Notes: generated by a model not told the origin, from the sequence alone. Numbered from the stretch's first letter, positions 8,202-16,380 are shown. The stretch is DNA of 64,000 nt from Desulfovibrionaceae bacterium (GCA_009783025.1 WRHY01000005.1:76562-140561); one strand, 5' to 3'. A program made the numbers and translations.

Positions 8202-11200
8202 ACCCGCCGCCCAAAGCGCGAATTAAGCTGACTAAGGCGGCAAAGCGCGCCCCGCGCAGTTGCTCCACGGTGCGGGCGTTGGTCAGGGTGACGGCCTGGG
8301 CCGTGGCCACGTTCAGATAGTTCAGGGTCCCGGCCTGGTACTGGTCCATGTACATGGCCTCGGCGTCGCGCGCGGCGGCCAGGGCTTCTTCTTGCAGGGC
8401 AAATTCTTGTTCCAGCAGACGGGTGGCGGCCAGGGCGTCCTCCACATCGGCAAAGGCCTGGAGCACGGTCTGGCGGTAGTTGGCGACAGCCGCTTCCCAG
8501 GCTGCCTCGGCCTGATCGGTTTTGGCTATGATGGCTCCCCCCTGGAACAGGGTCAGGGCCAGGGCCGGGCCAAAGGACCAGATCTCGCTCGGCGCGGTGA
8601 ACCAGCGCGCAAAAGAGGCGCTGGTGTATCCGCCGCTGGCCGGGAAGGTGAGCGAGGGAAACCAGGCGCTCTTGGCCACGCCGATGTCCGCGTTAGCGGC
8701 CATGACCTGACGTTCGGCCGTTGCCACGTCCGGACGCCGTTCCAGCAGATACGAGGGGATGCCCGCGTCAATGCGCGGCAACTGCGCCTTGAGCGGGGCC
8801 GGGGCAAGGGTGAACTCGGAGGCGGGCAGCCCGAGCAGCAGCGCGATGGCGTGTTCGGTCTGTTTGCGCTGCACATCCAGGTCCACGCGCTGCGCCTCGG
8901 CCGCTTTGAGCTGGGCCTTGGCCGTTGCCACGTCGGCGCGGGCGGCTGTTCCGGCTTCGTACTGGTTTTGAGTTATGCGCAGGAAGCGGGTGTAAGCGGC
9001 GACTGTTTTGGCGTACAGGTCCAGCATGGCGTCAAAGGTGCGCAACTGGAAATAGTTCAGGGCCAGTTCCGCCCGCATGCTGAGAATAACCGCGTCCAGG
9101 GTGGCGGCCATGGCTCCGGCTTGCGCCTCGGCGCTCTCCACGCTGCGCCGGGTTCCGCCCCAGAGGTCCAGTTCCCAACCGGCCTGCAAGGTCGCCGTGT
9201 AGGTGGTTTGCACGCCCGGCGGCTGGACGGCGCGGCCCCGGCTGATGCTTCCGCTGCCGCCGAGCACGGGAAAGAAGGCGGCTCTGGCTTCGCGCACCTG
9301 GGCCTGGGCCTGGCGCAGATTGGCCCGCGCGGACTCGATATTCTGGTTGGAGCGCTCCAGATCGCGCATAAAGATGTTGAGCGCGGGATCGGCAAAGGCC
9401 TCCCACCAGGGACCGGAATCCACGCTGCCGGGCGCGGCCAGCCGCCAGTCAGCCTGGAGCGCGTCCGCGTGGGCGGCTTCTTGGTAGTGTCTCCGTTTGC
9501 CGTCAGACGAGGAAGGCGCAGCTTTGGGCGATGGGGCTGGACTCTTACGGTCCTGCCCCGGAGCACAAAGCAAGTCTGACGAAGTATCACGGCAAACGGA
9601 GTCACTACCGGCTTCTTTGTAGGCGTGGGGCACGCTTGTGGCGGGCCGCGTGTAATCCGGCCCCACGGCGCAGCCGGAAGCCAGACAGCAGAGCAGGACT
9701 GCGGGAAGGAGGCGGGTTGCCACAGTCCGCGCTTCAACGGGGCGTTTGAACAGGCGTTGCAGGGTTTCGTTCCAGCGGGTGTTCAGATCTTCAAGGTACA
9801 GGTAGAGGATCGGGGTGGTGTACAGGGTCAGCAATTGGCTCATGAGCAGGCCGCCGATAATTGATACCCCGAGTGGGCGGCGCAGTTCGGAACCGTCGCC
9901 AAAGCCCACGGCCAGGGGCACGGCGCCCAGGAGCGCGGCCAGGGTGGTCATCATGATGGGCCGGAAACGCAGGGCGCAGGCGGCCCGGATGCTTTCCTCG
10001 GCGCTCATGCCTTCGGCCCGGCGGGTCAGGGCAAAATCAATCAGCAGGATGGCGTTCTTTTTCACGATGCCTGCCAGGAGCAGCACGCCGATCAGGGCAA
10101 TGACGGAAAAATCCATGCCGAACAGCAGCAGGGCCAGGAGCGCGCCAATGCCCGCGGGCGGCAGCGTGGACAGGATGGTAATGGGGTGCACGTAGCTCTC
10201 GTAGAGCACGCCGAGCACCACATAGAGGCAGAATATGGCCGCGAAAATAAGCCAGGGCTGGCTGCGCAGGGAGGTCTCGAATTCCTTGGCCGTGCCCTGG
10301 AACGAGGCGCGCACGGACTTGGGCATGTGGATGGCCCGGCGCGCCGCCTCAATGCGCGCCGTGGCCTCGGACAGGGAACTGCCCGGATCCAGATTGAAGG
10401 AAATGGTGGCGGCCGGACTCTGGCCCTGATGGTTCACCTGGACCGGGGTTCTGTCCGGCGCAAAGGAAGCCAGGGCGCTCAAGGGAACCAGGGTGCCGTT
10501 TTGGGCCGGAACGTACACGGCCTTCAGCCCTTCCGGTCCCTGCCACTGGCTGTCTTCGGTCAGCAGCACCACCCGGTACTGGTTGCGCTCGCCGTATATG
10601 GTGGACACCAGCCGCTGTCCAAAGGCGTTGTTCAGGGCCGCGTCAACCTGATCCATGGTCACGCCGAGCCGCGCGGCCGTGTCGCGGTCCACGCTGACCA
10701 GGGACTCCAGGCCGCCGCTCTGGAAATCGCTGTTCAGGTCCTTGAAGAGGGGATCGGACTTCAAGGCCCGCTGCAAGGTGTCCGTCCAGTGCCGCAGTTG
10801 GTCCAGGTCTTCGGTCTGCAAGGTATACTGGTACATGGCGCGCGATATGCGCCCGCCCACGTTGATGTCCTGGGCGGCGGCGAGAAAAAGCTGCGCGCCG
10901 GGTTCGCTGTTGACCTTGCCGCGCAGGCGGACAATAACTTCGTCCGCGTCCGCGTCCCGCTGCGAGCGCGGCTTCAGGGCAATGGCGATAAAAGCCGAAG
11001 TGCTGCCCGTGGTATACCCGGCCACGGTTTCCACTGCCGGATCGCTGCTCGCGGCCCGCATGAGCAGGCGGATTTTTTGGCTCATGGCCTGAAAGGACAG
11101 GGACTGGTCGGCCAGCAAAGCCCCCCGGATAAGGCCGGTGTCCTGCTGCGGAAAAAAGCCCTTGGGCGTCACGATATACAGGAACACGGTCAGTCCGGTG

Positions 11201-12816
11201 ATGAAAAACCACAGGATGAGCACGAATTGTTTATGCTTCAGAAAGAGGTCCAGGCTGCTGGTGTAGCCGCGCAGCACGGCCGCGTGAAAGGCGGCCAGAT
11301 GCCGCGCCAGGGCGGAAGGCGCGGGAGCGGAAGCTGTTTTCCCTTGTAAAAGGGAGGCGCACAGCATGGGCGTCAGGGTAAGGGACAGCAGCAGGGAAAC
11401 CGCGATAGCCAGGGACAGGGTGGCCGCGAACTCGCGGAACAGGCGTCCGGCTATGCCCTGCATGAACAGGATGGGAATGAACACCGCGATCAGGGACAGG
11501 CTGATGGAAAACACGGTAAAGCTCACCTCGCGCGCGCCCTGAATGGCCGCCTGCGCGGGCGGAACGCCGTTTTCGAGGTGGCGGCTGATGTTTTCCAGCA
11601 CCACAATGGCGTCGTCCACCACAAAGCCGGTGGCAATGGCCAGGGCCATGAGGGAAAGGTTGTCCAGGCTGAATCCGCACAAATACATACCGGCAAAGGT
11701 GCCGATAATGGACGCGCCCACCCCGATGCCGGGAATAAGGGTCCCCCTGGCCGTGTACAGGAAAAGGAAGACCACGAGCACCACCAGGCCCACGGAAATA
11801 ACCAGGGCGCGCATCACCTCGTGCAAAGAGGAGCGGATGGTGATGGTGCGGTCAAACACGGCCTCCATGCGCACCGAGGCCGGAATAAGTTCCCGCAAGG
11901 ACGGCAGCGTGGCCTTTACAGCGTCCACAGCCTCAATGATGTTGGCTCCGGGACGGCGGTAAATGAGCAGCATGACCGCTGGCCTGTCTTCCAACAGGCC
12001 GATGTTGCGCACGTCCTGCACCGAGTCCGTGACCGTGGCCACGTCCATGAGGCGCACGGCGTTGCCGTTGTCCCAGGCCACGATGAGCGGGGCGTATTCA
12101 TGGGCCGCGCGCGCCCGGCTGTTGACCGCGATCTGCCAGTAGCGGCCGTCCGTTTCCAGCGCGCCCTGGGGCAGGTTGTCGTTATACCCGGCAATGGCCT
12201 CGCGCACCTGTTCAAGGCTGAGCCCGCGCTGGTGCAGTCGGTCCATGTTCACGGCCACGCGCACGGCAGGCAGAGCCGAACCGCCCACAATCACCTGGCC
12301 CACGCCGTCCACCTGGGCAATCTTTGGGGAAACCAGGGTGGAGGCCAGGTCAAAAAGCCGCTCCCGGGGCATGGACTCCGAACTTAAGGACACCAGCATG
12401 ATGGGCGCGTCCGCCGGGTTGACCAGCTTGTAGGTGGGGTTGGTGGTCAGGCCCGAGGGCAAATCGCCCAAGGCGGTGTTGATGGCCGCCTGCACGTCCC
12501 TGGCCGCGCCGTTGATGTCCCGGTCCAGGTCGAACTGCACGGTCACGGTTGTGGTGCCAAGGGTACTGACCGAAGTCATTTCGGTAATGCCCGCAATAGC
12601 GCCGATGGCCCGCTCGAGCGGCGTGGCCACCGAGGCGGCCATGGTCTTGGGGCTGGCCCCGGACATGGACGCGGAAACGGATATGGTGGGAAAATCCACC
12701 TGGGGCAGGGCGGAAACAGGCAAAAGCGCATAGGCGATGCACCCGGCCACGACCAGGGCAAGGGACAGGAGCGTTGTGGCCACAGGCCGTTTGATGAAAA
12801 CCGTCGTGATGTTCAC
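8197..12816 (-). CDS. RND permease (MdtC-like) fused in frame to a NodT-type outer-membrane factor
   Basis: A single open frame of 1539 codons. Residues 1 to about 1028 are a complete HAE1 RND pump (GTG start 12816, FIKRPVATTLL, TM4 [15 protein letters not shown]). From about residue 1032 a lipoprotein signal appears (PAVLLCCLASGC, lipobox Cys), followed by the AVGPDYTRP start and coiled-coil repeats of the NodT/TolC-like lipoprotein channel. No stop or clear ribosome site lies between; a GTG at 9723 could start a separate channel protein. Residues about 1070-1112 are encoded by a 127-bp palindromic element. The stop codon also comes from an element copy. A lipid-anchored outer-membrane protein tethered to an inner-membrane pump would be odd, so reinitiation, cleavage or a lost stop should be considered. 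Confidence 0.85.
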   Translation of the reverse strand: MNITTVFIKRPVATTLLSLALVVAGCIAYALLPVSALPQVDFPTISVSASMSGASPKTMAASVATPLERAIGAIAGITEMTSVSTLGTTTVTVQFDLDRDINGAARDVQAAINTALGDLPSGLTTNPTYKLVNPADAPIMLVSLSSESMPRERLFDLASTLVSPKIAQVDGVGQVIVGGSALPAVRVAVNMDRLHQRGLSLEQVREAIAGYNDNLPQGALETDGRYWQIAVNSRARAAHEYAPLIVAWDNGNAVRLMDVATVTDSVQDVRNIGLLEDRPAVMLLIYRRPGANIIEAVDAVKATLPSLRELIPASVRMEAVFDRTITIRSSLHEVMRALVISVGLVVLVVFLFLYTARGTLIPGIGVGASIIGTFAGMYLCGFSLDNLSLMALAIATGFVVDDAIVVLENISRHLENGVPPAQAAIQGAREVSFTVFSISLSLIAVFIPILFMQGIAGRLFREFAATLSLAIAVSLLLSLTLTPMLCASLLQGKTASAPAPSALARHLAAFHAAVLRGYTSSLDLFLKHKQFVLILWFFITGLTVFLYIVTPKGFFPQQDTGLIRGALLADQSLSFQAMSQKIRLLMRAASSDPAVETVAGYTTGSTSAFIAIALKPRSQRDADADEVIVRLRGKVNSEPGAQLFLAAAQDINVGGRISRAMYQYTLQTEDLDQLRHWTDTLQRALKSDPLFKDLNSDFQSGGLESLVSVDRDTAARLGVTMDQVDAALNNAFGQRLVSTIYGERNQYRVVLLTEDSQWQGPEGLKAVYVPAQNGTLVPLSALASFAPDRTPVQVNHQGQSPAATISFNLDPGSSLSEATARIEAARRAIHMPKSVRASFQGTAKEFETSLRSQPWLIFAAIFCLYVVLGVLYESYVHPITILSTLPPAGIGALLALLLFGMDFSVIALIGVLLLAGIVKKNAILLIDFALTRRAEGMSAEESIRAACALRFRPIMMTTLAALLGAVPLAVGFGDGSELRRPLGVSIIGGLLMSQLLTLYTTPILYLYLEDLNTRWNETLQRLFKRPVEARTVATRLLPAVLLCCLASGCAVGPDYTRPATSVPHAYKEAGSDSVCRDTSSDLLCAPGQDRKSPAPSPKAAPSSSDGKRRHYQEAAHADALQADWRLAAPGSVDSGPWWEAFADPALNIFMRDLERSNQNIESARANLRQAQAQVREARAAFFPVLGGSGSISRGRAVQPPGVQTTYTATLQAGWELDLWGGTRRSVESAEAQAGAMAATLDAVILSMRAELALNYFQLRTFDAMLDLYAKTVAAYTRFLRITQNQYEAGTAARADVATAKAQLKAAEAQRVDLDVQRKQTEHAIALLLGLPASEFTLAPAPLKAQLPRIDAGIPSYLLERRPDVATAERQVMAANADIGVAKSAWFPSLTFPASGGYTSASFARWFTAPSEIWSFGPALALTLFQGGAIIAKTDQAEAAWEAAVANYRQTVLQAFADVEDALAATRLLEQEFALQEEALAAARDAEAMYMDQYQAGTLNYLNVATAQAVTLTNARTVEQLRGARFAALVSLIRALGGGW
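9483..9609. repeat. Palindromic mobile element, copy C, inserted in frame in a coding region
   Basis: Same family as copies A and B, 127 bp, ends GGTAGTGTCTCCGTTTG. Flanked on both sides by GGCTTCTT, the best target-site duplication seen in this window. Element plus 8 bp equals 135 bp, exactly 45 codons, so the outer-membrane-factor frame is kept. It falls just after the mature N-terminus, where the family expects a short variable linker. Confidence 0.9.
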
Positions 12817-12956
12817 GGATGCCGCACCTCAATTCCACCCTTGCGGGACGCGCGTTTGCCGGTGCATACCGCGCTGCTTCCCGGACGCCGCCGCGTTGCA
12901 AGGATCAGAGTCAAGGCTATTTATTACATGCTATATATTTAAAAGTCTATTTTAAA

Positions 12957-12989
12957 AGAAAAAAACAGCGGCCCGGTGAAGCGGGCCGC
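12957..12989 (-). terminator. Leftward rho-independent terminator
   Basis: Stem GCGGCCC/GGGCCGC (12968-12974 with 12983-12989), followed on the minus strand by a run of seven T. It shields the RND locus from transcripts arriving from the TA island. Confidence 0.7.
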
Positions 12990-13005
12990 ATAATGGTGAG
13001 GCGCA

Positions 13006-13033
13006 TTGACAAAAATTACATTGTATTTATATT
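13006..13033 (+). promoter_or_regulatory. Promoter of brnTA
   Basis: TTGACA (13006-13011), 16-bp spacer, TATATT (13028-13033), 24 bp before the brnT ATG at 13058. The overlapping GTATGTATAC half-symmetry is a possible BrnA operator. Confidence 0.7.
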
Positions 13034-13057
13034 GTATGTATACGAGGGGATTGCCGA

Positions 13058-13339
13058 ATGAATTTTGTCTGGAATGAGGAAAAAGCGGCCGCTAACCTTG
13101 AAAAGCACGGCATTTCATTTGAAGAGGCGCAAACCGTTTTCAATGATTATAGCGCCCTGCTAGTACCAGACCCCGATCATTCCGACGACGAAGACCGCTT
13201 TGTTCTGCTTGGCCTGAGCTTCGCGCTACGCATGCTGGTTGTGTGCCACTGCTACCGGGAGAATGACAAACAGATTAGAATCATATCGGCAAGAAAAGCC
13301 ACCAGAAAAGAGTCAGCGGCATACGAAAAAAGGAAATGA
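13058..13339 (+). CDS. brnT: BrnT-family ribonuclease toxin
   Basis: Toxin of a type II pair; BrnT proteins are RelE-fold ribonucleases that halt translation. The signature is complete: FVWNEEKAAANLEKHGISFEEA at the start, then RFVLLG, and the C-terminal RIISARKATRKESAAYE. At 93 aa it has full family length. The stop overlaps the brnA start (ATGA), the usual coupling in this family. GAGGGGATTGCCGA upstream gives a modest ribosome site. Confidence 0.92.
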   Translation: MNFVWNEEKAAANLEKHGISFEEAQTVFNDYSALLVPDPDHSDDEDRFVLLGLSFALRMLVVCHCYRENDKQIRIISARKATRKESAAYEKRK

Positions 13340-13551
13340 CCATGCGCGACGAATACAATTTTTCAGAAGGCGTCAAAAATCCCTATGTCAAACCGCCTAA
13401 AGCCACGGTTACCATTCGCTTGGACAAGGAAACCGTGGACTACTTTAAAAACATGGCGGAACAGGTGAACATACCATACCAGACCTTGATCAACTCCTAT
13501 CTGGCAGACTGTGCCTCCAGGAAGGTAAAGCTGTCCGTTTTCTGGGAGTAA
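13336..13551 (+). CDS. brnA: BrnA-family antitoxin
   Basis: DNA-binding antitoxin that neutralises BrnT and represses the operon. It carries a ribbon-helix-helix-like segment (ATVTIRLDKETVDYFKNMA, then PYQTLINSYLADCA). 71 aa from the coupled ATG 13336; the ATG at 13342 is equally possible. Convergent with the CI-like regulator, whose stop is 27 bp away. Confidence 0.9.
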   Translation: MTMRDEYNFSEGVKNPYVKPPKATVTIRLDKETVDYFKNMAEQVNIPYQTLINSYLADCASRKVKLSVFWE

Positions 13552-13578
13552 AAATCAATCAGGACCTGCCGGACAGCT

Positions 13579-13920
13579 CTAATTATTTGGCGGTGTCCGT
13601 AACGCTCTGTGAATAATCTCAATAATCAGCTCCTCTATCGTGCACTCCTCCGGCGGCCTGATCTCCTTCACATACACATACAACGGCTCCACGGGCTCCT
13701 TATAATCCGCAGGCTGTAGAAACCTCGGCCCCTGACCGGTCATTATCCATTCAGGATTAACTCTCTTCAAGCGCAGCAGCGCCACAAGCCAGTCCGCCGG
13801 TATGCTGCCCCGCCTTTTCGCATCCGAAATTGACGACTGTTTAATGCCTAGAAAGTCCGCCAATTCAATTTGCGTTCTGCATCCTGCTGCCTCGAAAACA
13901 CGATCCAAGGGGGTGGACAT
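13579..13920 (-). CDS. CI-repressor-like small DNA-binding protein, 113 aa
   Basis: Helix-turn-helix regulator of the phage CI N-terminal type (FEAAGCRTQIELADFLGI, SISDAKRRGSIPADWLVALLR) plus a short acidic C-terminal tail, without a peptidase domain. ATG 13920 (MSTPLDR) is chosen as the start at which the conserved fold begins. It is transcribed divergently from the XRE gene at 14056 with about 135 bp between, the classical layout of a phage lysogeny switch. The relation to the prophage at 16-42 kb is plausible but unproven. Confidence 0.8.
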   Translation of the reverse strand: MSTPLDRVFEAAGCRTQIELADFLGIKQSSISDAKRRGSIPADWLVALLRLKRVNPEWIMTGQGPRFLQPADYKEPVEPLYVYVKEIRPPEECTIEELIIEIIHRALRTPPNN

Positions 13921-14055
13921 GGTCATGCTCCTTTTCGATCTTACCATGCCCTTTTGGGTATCATTAGGATAGATGCTCAATACATCAGATGCTCAATACA
14001 TCACCTGATAACGACATCAGCTATTCATAAATTATCTGTCGAGTATGAACAGGGA

Positions 14056-14346
14056 ATGAGAAAAAGATCTCCCTCCAAGTTCGGAGCGGCCCTGATTCAA
14101 GAATATAAAAAGCGGGGCTTTACGCAGTACAGTCTTGCAAAAAAGATGGGGCGCAGCACTCGTTATCTCAATAACCTTGAGCATGACAGAAACGAACCGC
14201 GCTTTACGACAATTCTTTTGCTTGCTGATGCCATAGGCATGGAGCCGGGCGAATTGGTGAATGCCGCCGCTGAACTGAGTTGGGCCGCTCTGGATGAAGC
14301 GGATATGGAACCGAAAGAAGGCGGGACGTCCGAAGAAAAAAGTTGA
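14056..14346 (+). CDS. XRE-family transcriptional regulator, 96 aa
   Basis: Cro/CI-type helix-turn-helix at residues about 13-66 (YSLAKKMGRSTRYLNNLEHDRNEPRF). An acidic tail follows. The start is the ATG at 14056, chosen because the conserved domain begins there (MRKRSPSKFG); no perfect ribosome site is visible (ACAGGGA). Divergent from the CI-like gene. Function could be phage control or an antitoxin-type regulator. Confidence 0.75.
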   Translation: MRKRSPSKFGAALIQEYKKRGFTQYSLAKKMGRSTRYLNNLEHDRNEPRFTTILLLADAIGMEPGELVNAAAELSWAALDEADMEPKEGGTSEEKS

Positions 14347-14510
14347 AAAAAGCTGAAAAAATCAGACTCTCAAGGCCGCGTATAAAGGCTGTCTGTCTTT
14401 TTGCCGACTTGACAGCGCCCCCAGAGGATATATCTTACTAAAAAGAAAGCCGAAGGCGCTGCCAACACCATCGGCCAAGGGGCAACTCCCTTGTATCACC
14501 AACGGCTAGA

Positions 14511-14549
14511 GACTGCCCCGGCATGGATACCACACCAGCCGGGGCAGTC
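14511..14549. terminator. Perfect 12-bp stem-loop before the PIN operon
   Basis: GACTGCCCCGGC (14511-14522) pairs exactly with GCCGGGGCAGTC (14538-14549) across a 15-base loop, followed by GTATTTGGGG. It probably ends the XRE transcript and insulates the PIN promoter. The rest of 14347-14624 holds no gene that I recognise. Confidence 0.6.
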
Positions 14550-14589
14550 GTATTTGGGGATTGAGGCGCGTCTGGAAGCTCTCCCAATC

Positions 14590-14622
14590 TTGACAGGTCA
14601 ACTGATAGCGTATATGCTGTCA
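14590..14622 (+). promoter_or_regulatory. PIN operon promoter with overlapping operator
   Basis: TTGACA (14590-14595), 17 bp, TATGCT (14613-14618). The inverted repeat TGATAGC/GCTGTCA (14603-14609, 14616-14622) covers the -10. A start site 7 bp on would fall at or next to the ATG at 14625, and no Shine-Dalgarno is present, so the toxin mRNA is probably leaderless. Confidence 0.65.
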
Positions 14623-14624
14623 TT

Positions 14625-15053
14625 ATGAAGGCCATAGTTATTGATACCAACGTCTTTGTTTCCGCCCTGAGGGGAAAAGATGCGTCCGGCGGCGCTTCGC
14701 GAGTGCTATTACGGGCGGCTTTGAGTGGGAAGTATCGCCCTCTTTTCGGAAACGCCTTGTGGCTGGAATACGAAGACCTGCTCAGTCGCCCGGTATGGAC
14801 TGACAACACCACGCACGCGGAAAGACTGGAAGTTTTAAAAGCCTTGGCGGCGGCGGGAACGTGGGTTTCCATCTATTATGGCTGGAGACCGAATCTGCCC
14901 GACGAGGGCGACAATCACTTGATAGAGCTGGCTGTGGCGGGTAACGCCAAGGCCATTGTGACATATAATATCAAAGATTTACAAAGAGGGCAGCTTTTGT
15001 GGCCGCAATTGCGGATATTGACCCCTGTGGACTGCCTGAAGGAGCTACCATGA
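14625..15053 (+). CDS. PIN-domain toxin (VapC-like ribonuclease)
   Basis: Metal-dependent ribonuclease toxin of the family annotated as putative toxin component, PIN family. Acidic residues of the active site are visible: D8 in VIDTNVFVSAL, the EYED segment near residue 50, and D96 in DEGDNHLIELA; the C-terminal IVTYNIKDL completes the fold. 142 aa. It overlaps the antitoxin start by 4 bases (ATGA). Toxin-first order is normal for this subgroup. No ribosome site precedes the ATG. Confidence 0.88.
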   Translation: MKAIVIDTNVFVSALRGKDASGGASRVLLRAALSGKYRPLFGNALWLEYEDLLSRPVWTDNTTHAERLEVLKALAAAGTWVSIYYGWRPNLPDEGDNHLIELAVAGNAKAIVTYNIKDLQRGQLLWPQLRILTPVDCLKELP

Positions 15054-15280
15054 GCATAGTAACCCTTCGTCTGCCGGAAGACTTGGCAAACCGGCTGAAG
15101 AACGTGGCTGGAGCCCGTGGCGTGAGCGTAAACAAGCTCATCATGGAAATCAGTGTCCAGGCTCTTGCCGTCTATGATGCCGAGACCCGTTTCAAAACGA
15201 TGGCGGCGGAAGCAAATATTCCCGCAGCCCTGGCCGTGCTTGATCGGCTGGATGAGCACGCGGCGCAGTCGGATTTGTAG
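15050..15280 (+). CDS. Ribbon-helix-helix antitoxin of the PIN toxin
   Basis: 76-aa protein with an N-terminal Arc/CopG-like strand and helices (MSIVTLRLPEDLANRLKNVA, then VSVNKLIMEI), followed by a toxin-binding tail. Start is the ATG overlapping the PIN stop. It is expected to dimerise, bind the inverted repeat at 14603-14622 and cover the PIN active site. Confidence 0.8.
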   Translation: MSIVTLRLPEDLANRLKNVAGARGVSVNKLIMEISVQALAVYDAETRFKTMAAEANIPAALAVLDRLDEHAAQSDL

Positions 15281-15329
15281 TTCTTGCCGTGTCGTGTTTT
15301 ACCCTTGCCAATACCCTGATAACGGGCGC

Positions 15330-16028
15330 TCACCTGGAGCCTTCATAGGGAACCGGGTCCGGGACTCCGGCCGCTTCGAAGGCCGCCAGGCGCTCCCGGC
15401 AGGTGCCGCATTTTCCGCAGGCTATGGCCCGGTCCTGATAACAGGAGCGGGTGAGATGATACGGGGCTTTGAGTTCGATTCCCCTCCGGACAATATCAGT
15501 CTTGCTCATCCCGCAAAAGGGCGTCAGGAGGCCGACCCGGTTTTCCGTTCCTTCCCGGATGGTCCGGCTCAAGGCGTCCACAAATCCGGGGCGGCAATCG
15601 GGATAGAGGGCATGGTCCCCTCCGTGCGTCGCCAAGGCGATAGAGGTCACATCTCCGGTCTGCAAAGCGTGTGCTTCAGCCCTGCTTGAGAGGATGGAAG
15701 CCATGAGGAGATTCCGTCCGGGCACGAGCGTCGCGGCGAGGCTGCCGGGCTCCTGATAGCCTCCGGGTCCGGTCGGGATGTCCTTCCCGCTTCCGGCCAT
15801 GAGCGCCGACCAGGCGGCAAGCCCGGAGAAGATGTCCCGGAGGTCGACAGTCGGCCCCTTGACCTCATAATGGGAGGCGACGCGGGCCGCCGCGGCTTCC
15901 TCAAAAGGATTGTGCCTGCTCCCGTAATTGAAAAAGACCGGAATCACCCTGTGTCCTTCGGCGAGGAGATGAGCGAGCAGGGTGGTGGAATCCAGACCTC
16001 CGCTGAATGCGAGAAAAGATGTCCGCAT
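15330..16028 (-). CDS. queC: 7-cyano-7-deazaguanine synthase (QueC)
   Basis: ATP-dependent conversion of 7-carboxy-7-deazaguanine to preQ0, on the queuosine tRNA-modification route. N-type ATP-pyrophosphatase P-loop FSGGLDSTTLL is at the N-terminus, and a zinc-binding cysteine set (SCYQDRAIACGKCGTCRERL) is at the C-terminus. 232 aa from ATG 16028, which starts right at the domain. No other que gene is near. It could instead belong to a phage or defence-type deazaguanine DNA pathway since it sits beside a prophage and TA island, but no dpd gene is seen. Confidence 0.88.
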   Translation of the reverse strand: MRTSFLAFSGGLDSTTLLAHLLAEGHRVIPVFFNYGSRHNPFEEAAAARVASHYEVKGPTVDLRDIFSGLAAWSALMAGSGKDIPTGPGGYQEPGSLAATLVPGRNLLMASILSSRAEAHALQTGDVTSIALATHGGDHALYPDCRPGFVDALSRTIREGTENRVGLLTPFCGMSKTDIVRRGIELKAPYHLTRSCYQDRAIACGKCGTCRERLAAFEAAGVPDPVPYEGSR

Positions 16029-16108
16029 GAGAGTTGTAACCTTGAAGTTTGATAGTTGATAAATGCTCTGGCCTTGTGAAGCGAAGCGTACCACGGTCCG
16101 CATAAAAC

Positions 16109-16137
16109 TTGAAATTATAGCTGCTTTGACATAAATA
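16109..16137 (+). promoter_or_regulatory. Toxin-like peptide promoter, module copy 1
   Basis: TTGAAA (16109-16114), 17 bp, TAAATA (16132-16137). The same TTGAAATTATAGCTG block precedes copy 2 at 42458. The expected start is near 16144, giving a leader of about 30 bases. Confidence 0.6.
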
Positions 16138-16153
16138 ACCCGTGGGGCGAGTT

Positions 16154-16166
16154 CTCCGAAAGGAGG
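16154..16166 (+). promoter_or_regulatory. Shine-Dalgarno sequestered in a GNRA-loop hairpin, copy 1
   Basis: CTCC (16154-16157), GAAA loop, GGAG (16162-16165): the ribosome site itself forms the 3' arm of a stable hairpin, 8-9 bases before the ATG. Copy 2 keeps the identical hairpin, and copy 3 keeps a hairpin of different sequence (CCTTCC/GGAAGG). Confidence 0.7.
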
Positions 16167-16174
16167 ATGACCCT

Positions 16175-16252
16175 ATGGGAAGGTTCCTTGTGAATGTCCT
16201 GGCGATGATTATCGCCGGCGTCATAGCGGCTCTTATTTTGCGTTACCTGTAA
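16175..16252 (+). CDS. Small hydrophobic peptide, 25 aa (putative type I toxin), copy 1
   Basis: Begins MGRFLVNVLAM and ends ALILRYL: one membrane-spanning helix with a basic residue near each end. AAAGGAGG lies 8 bases before the ATG. It has the size and make-up of membrane-acting type I toxins. Copy 2 at 42320 has the same peptide sequence with only silent changes; copy 3 at 42835 is diverged in sequence but keeps the pattern (MAKFLMNVLA, ALIIRFL). Such conservation of peptide over DNA says the frame is translated. It is followed by a long hairpin and a convergent antisense promoter. I do not know a named family for it. Confidence 0.75.
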   Translation: MGRFLVNVLAMIIAGVIAALILRYL

Positions 16253-16259
16253 CGACTAA

Positions 16260-16377
16260 ATGAGATTGCCCCGTAGGAATCTACCATTCCTACGGGGCGA
16301 AAGCCTTGGTACATAAAAACTACTGGGGAACTCGTCCCAGGGCCGGGGAGTGGTGACACACAAACCGGCCCGTCTTT
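16260..16377 (-). ncRNA. Putative antisense antitoxin RNA, module copy 1
   Basis: Minus-strand promoter TTGACA (16407-16412), 17 bp, AATATT (16384-16389). The predicted RNA starts near 16377, passes through a GGGCCGG/CCGGCCC stem-loop (16340-16371) and ends at the 13-bp hairpin 16268-16298 just past the peptide stop. The whole length is complementary to the 3' part of the peptide mRNA. Confidence 0.65.
16268..16298. terminator. 13-bp stem-loop after the peptide gene, copy 1
   Basis: GCCCCGTAGGAAT pairs with ATTCCTACGGGGC around a CTACC loop. Only weak T tracts follow on either strand; it is best placed to end the antisense RNA. Confidence 0.6.
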
Positions 16378-16380
16378 TTT
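16340..16380 (+). terminator. Terminator of the peptide mRNA, copy 1
   Basis: GGGCCGG (16340-16346) and CCGGCCC (16365-16371) form a stem, followed by GTC and six T. This places the mRNA end beyond the antisense RNA start, so the two overlap at their 3' ends. Confidence 0.75.

Noticed and set aside
15330..16103. preQ1 riboswitch before queC
   Set aside because: The upstream region is filled by the toxin module and shows no preQ1 aptamer pattern that I can recognise.
15901..16224. Minus-strand frame MTPAIIIARTFTRNLP, conserved also at 42348
   Set aside because: It is the antisense of the hydrophobic peptide gene; the sense strand has the ribosome site, promoter and the better conserved peptide in all three copies.
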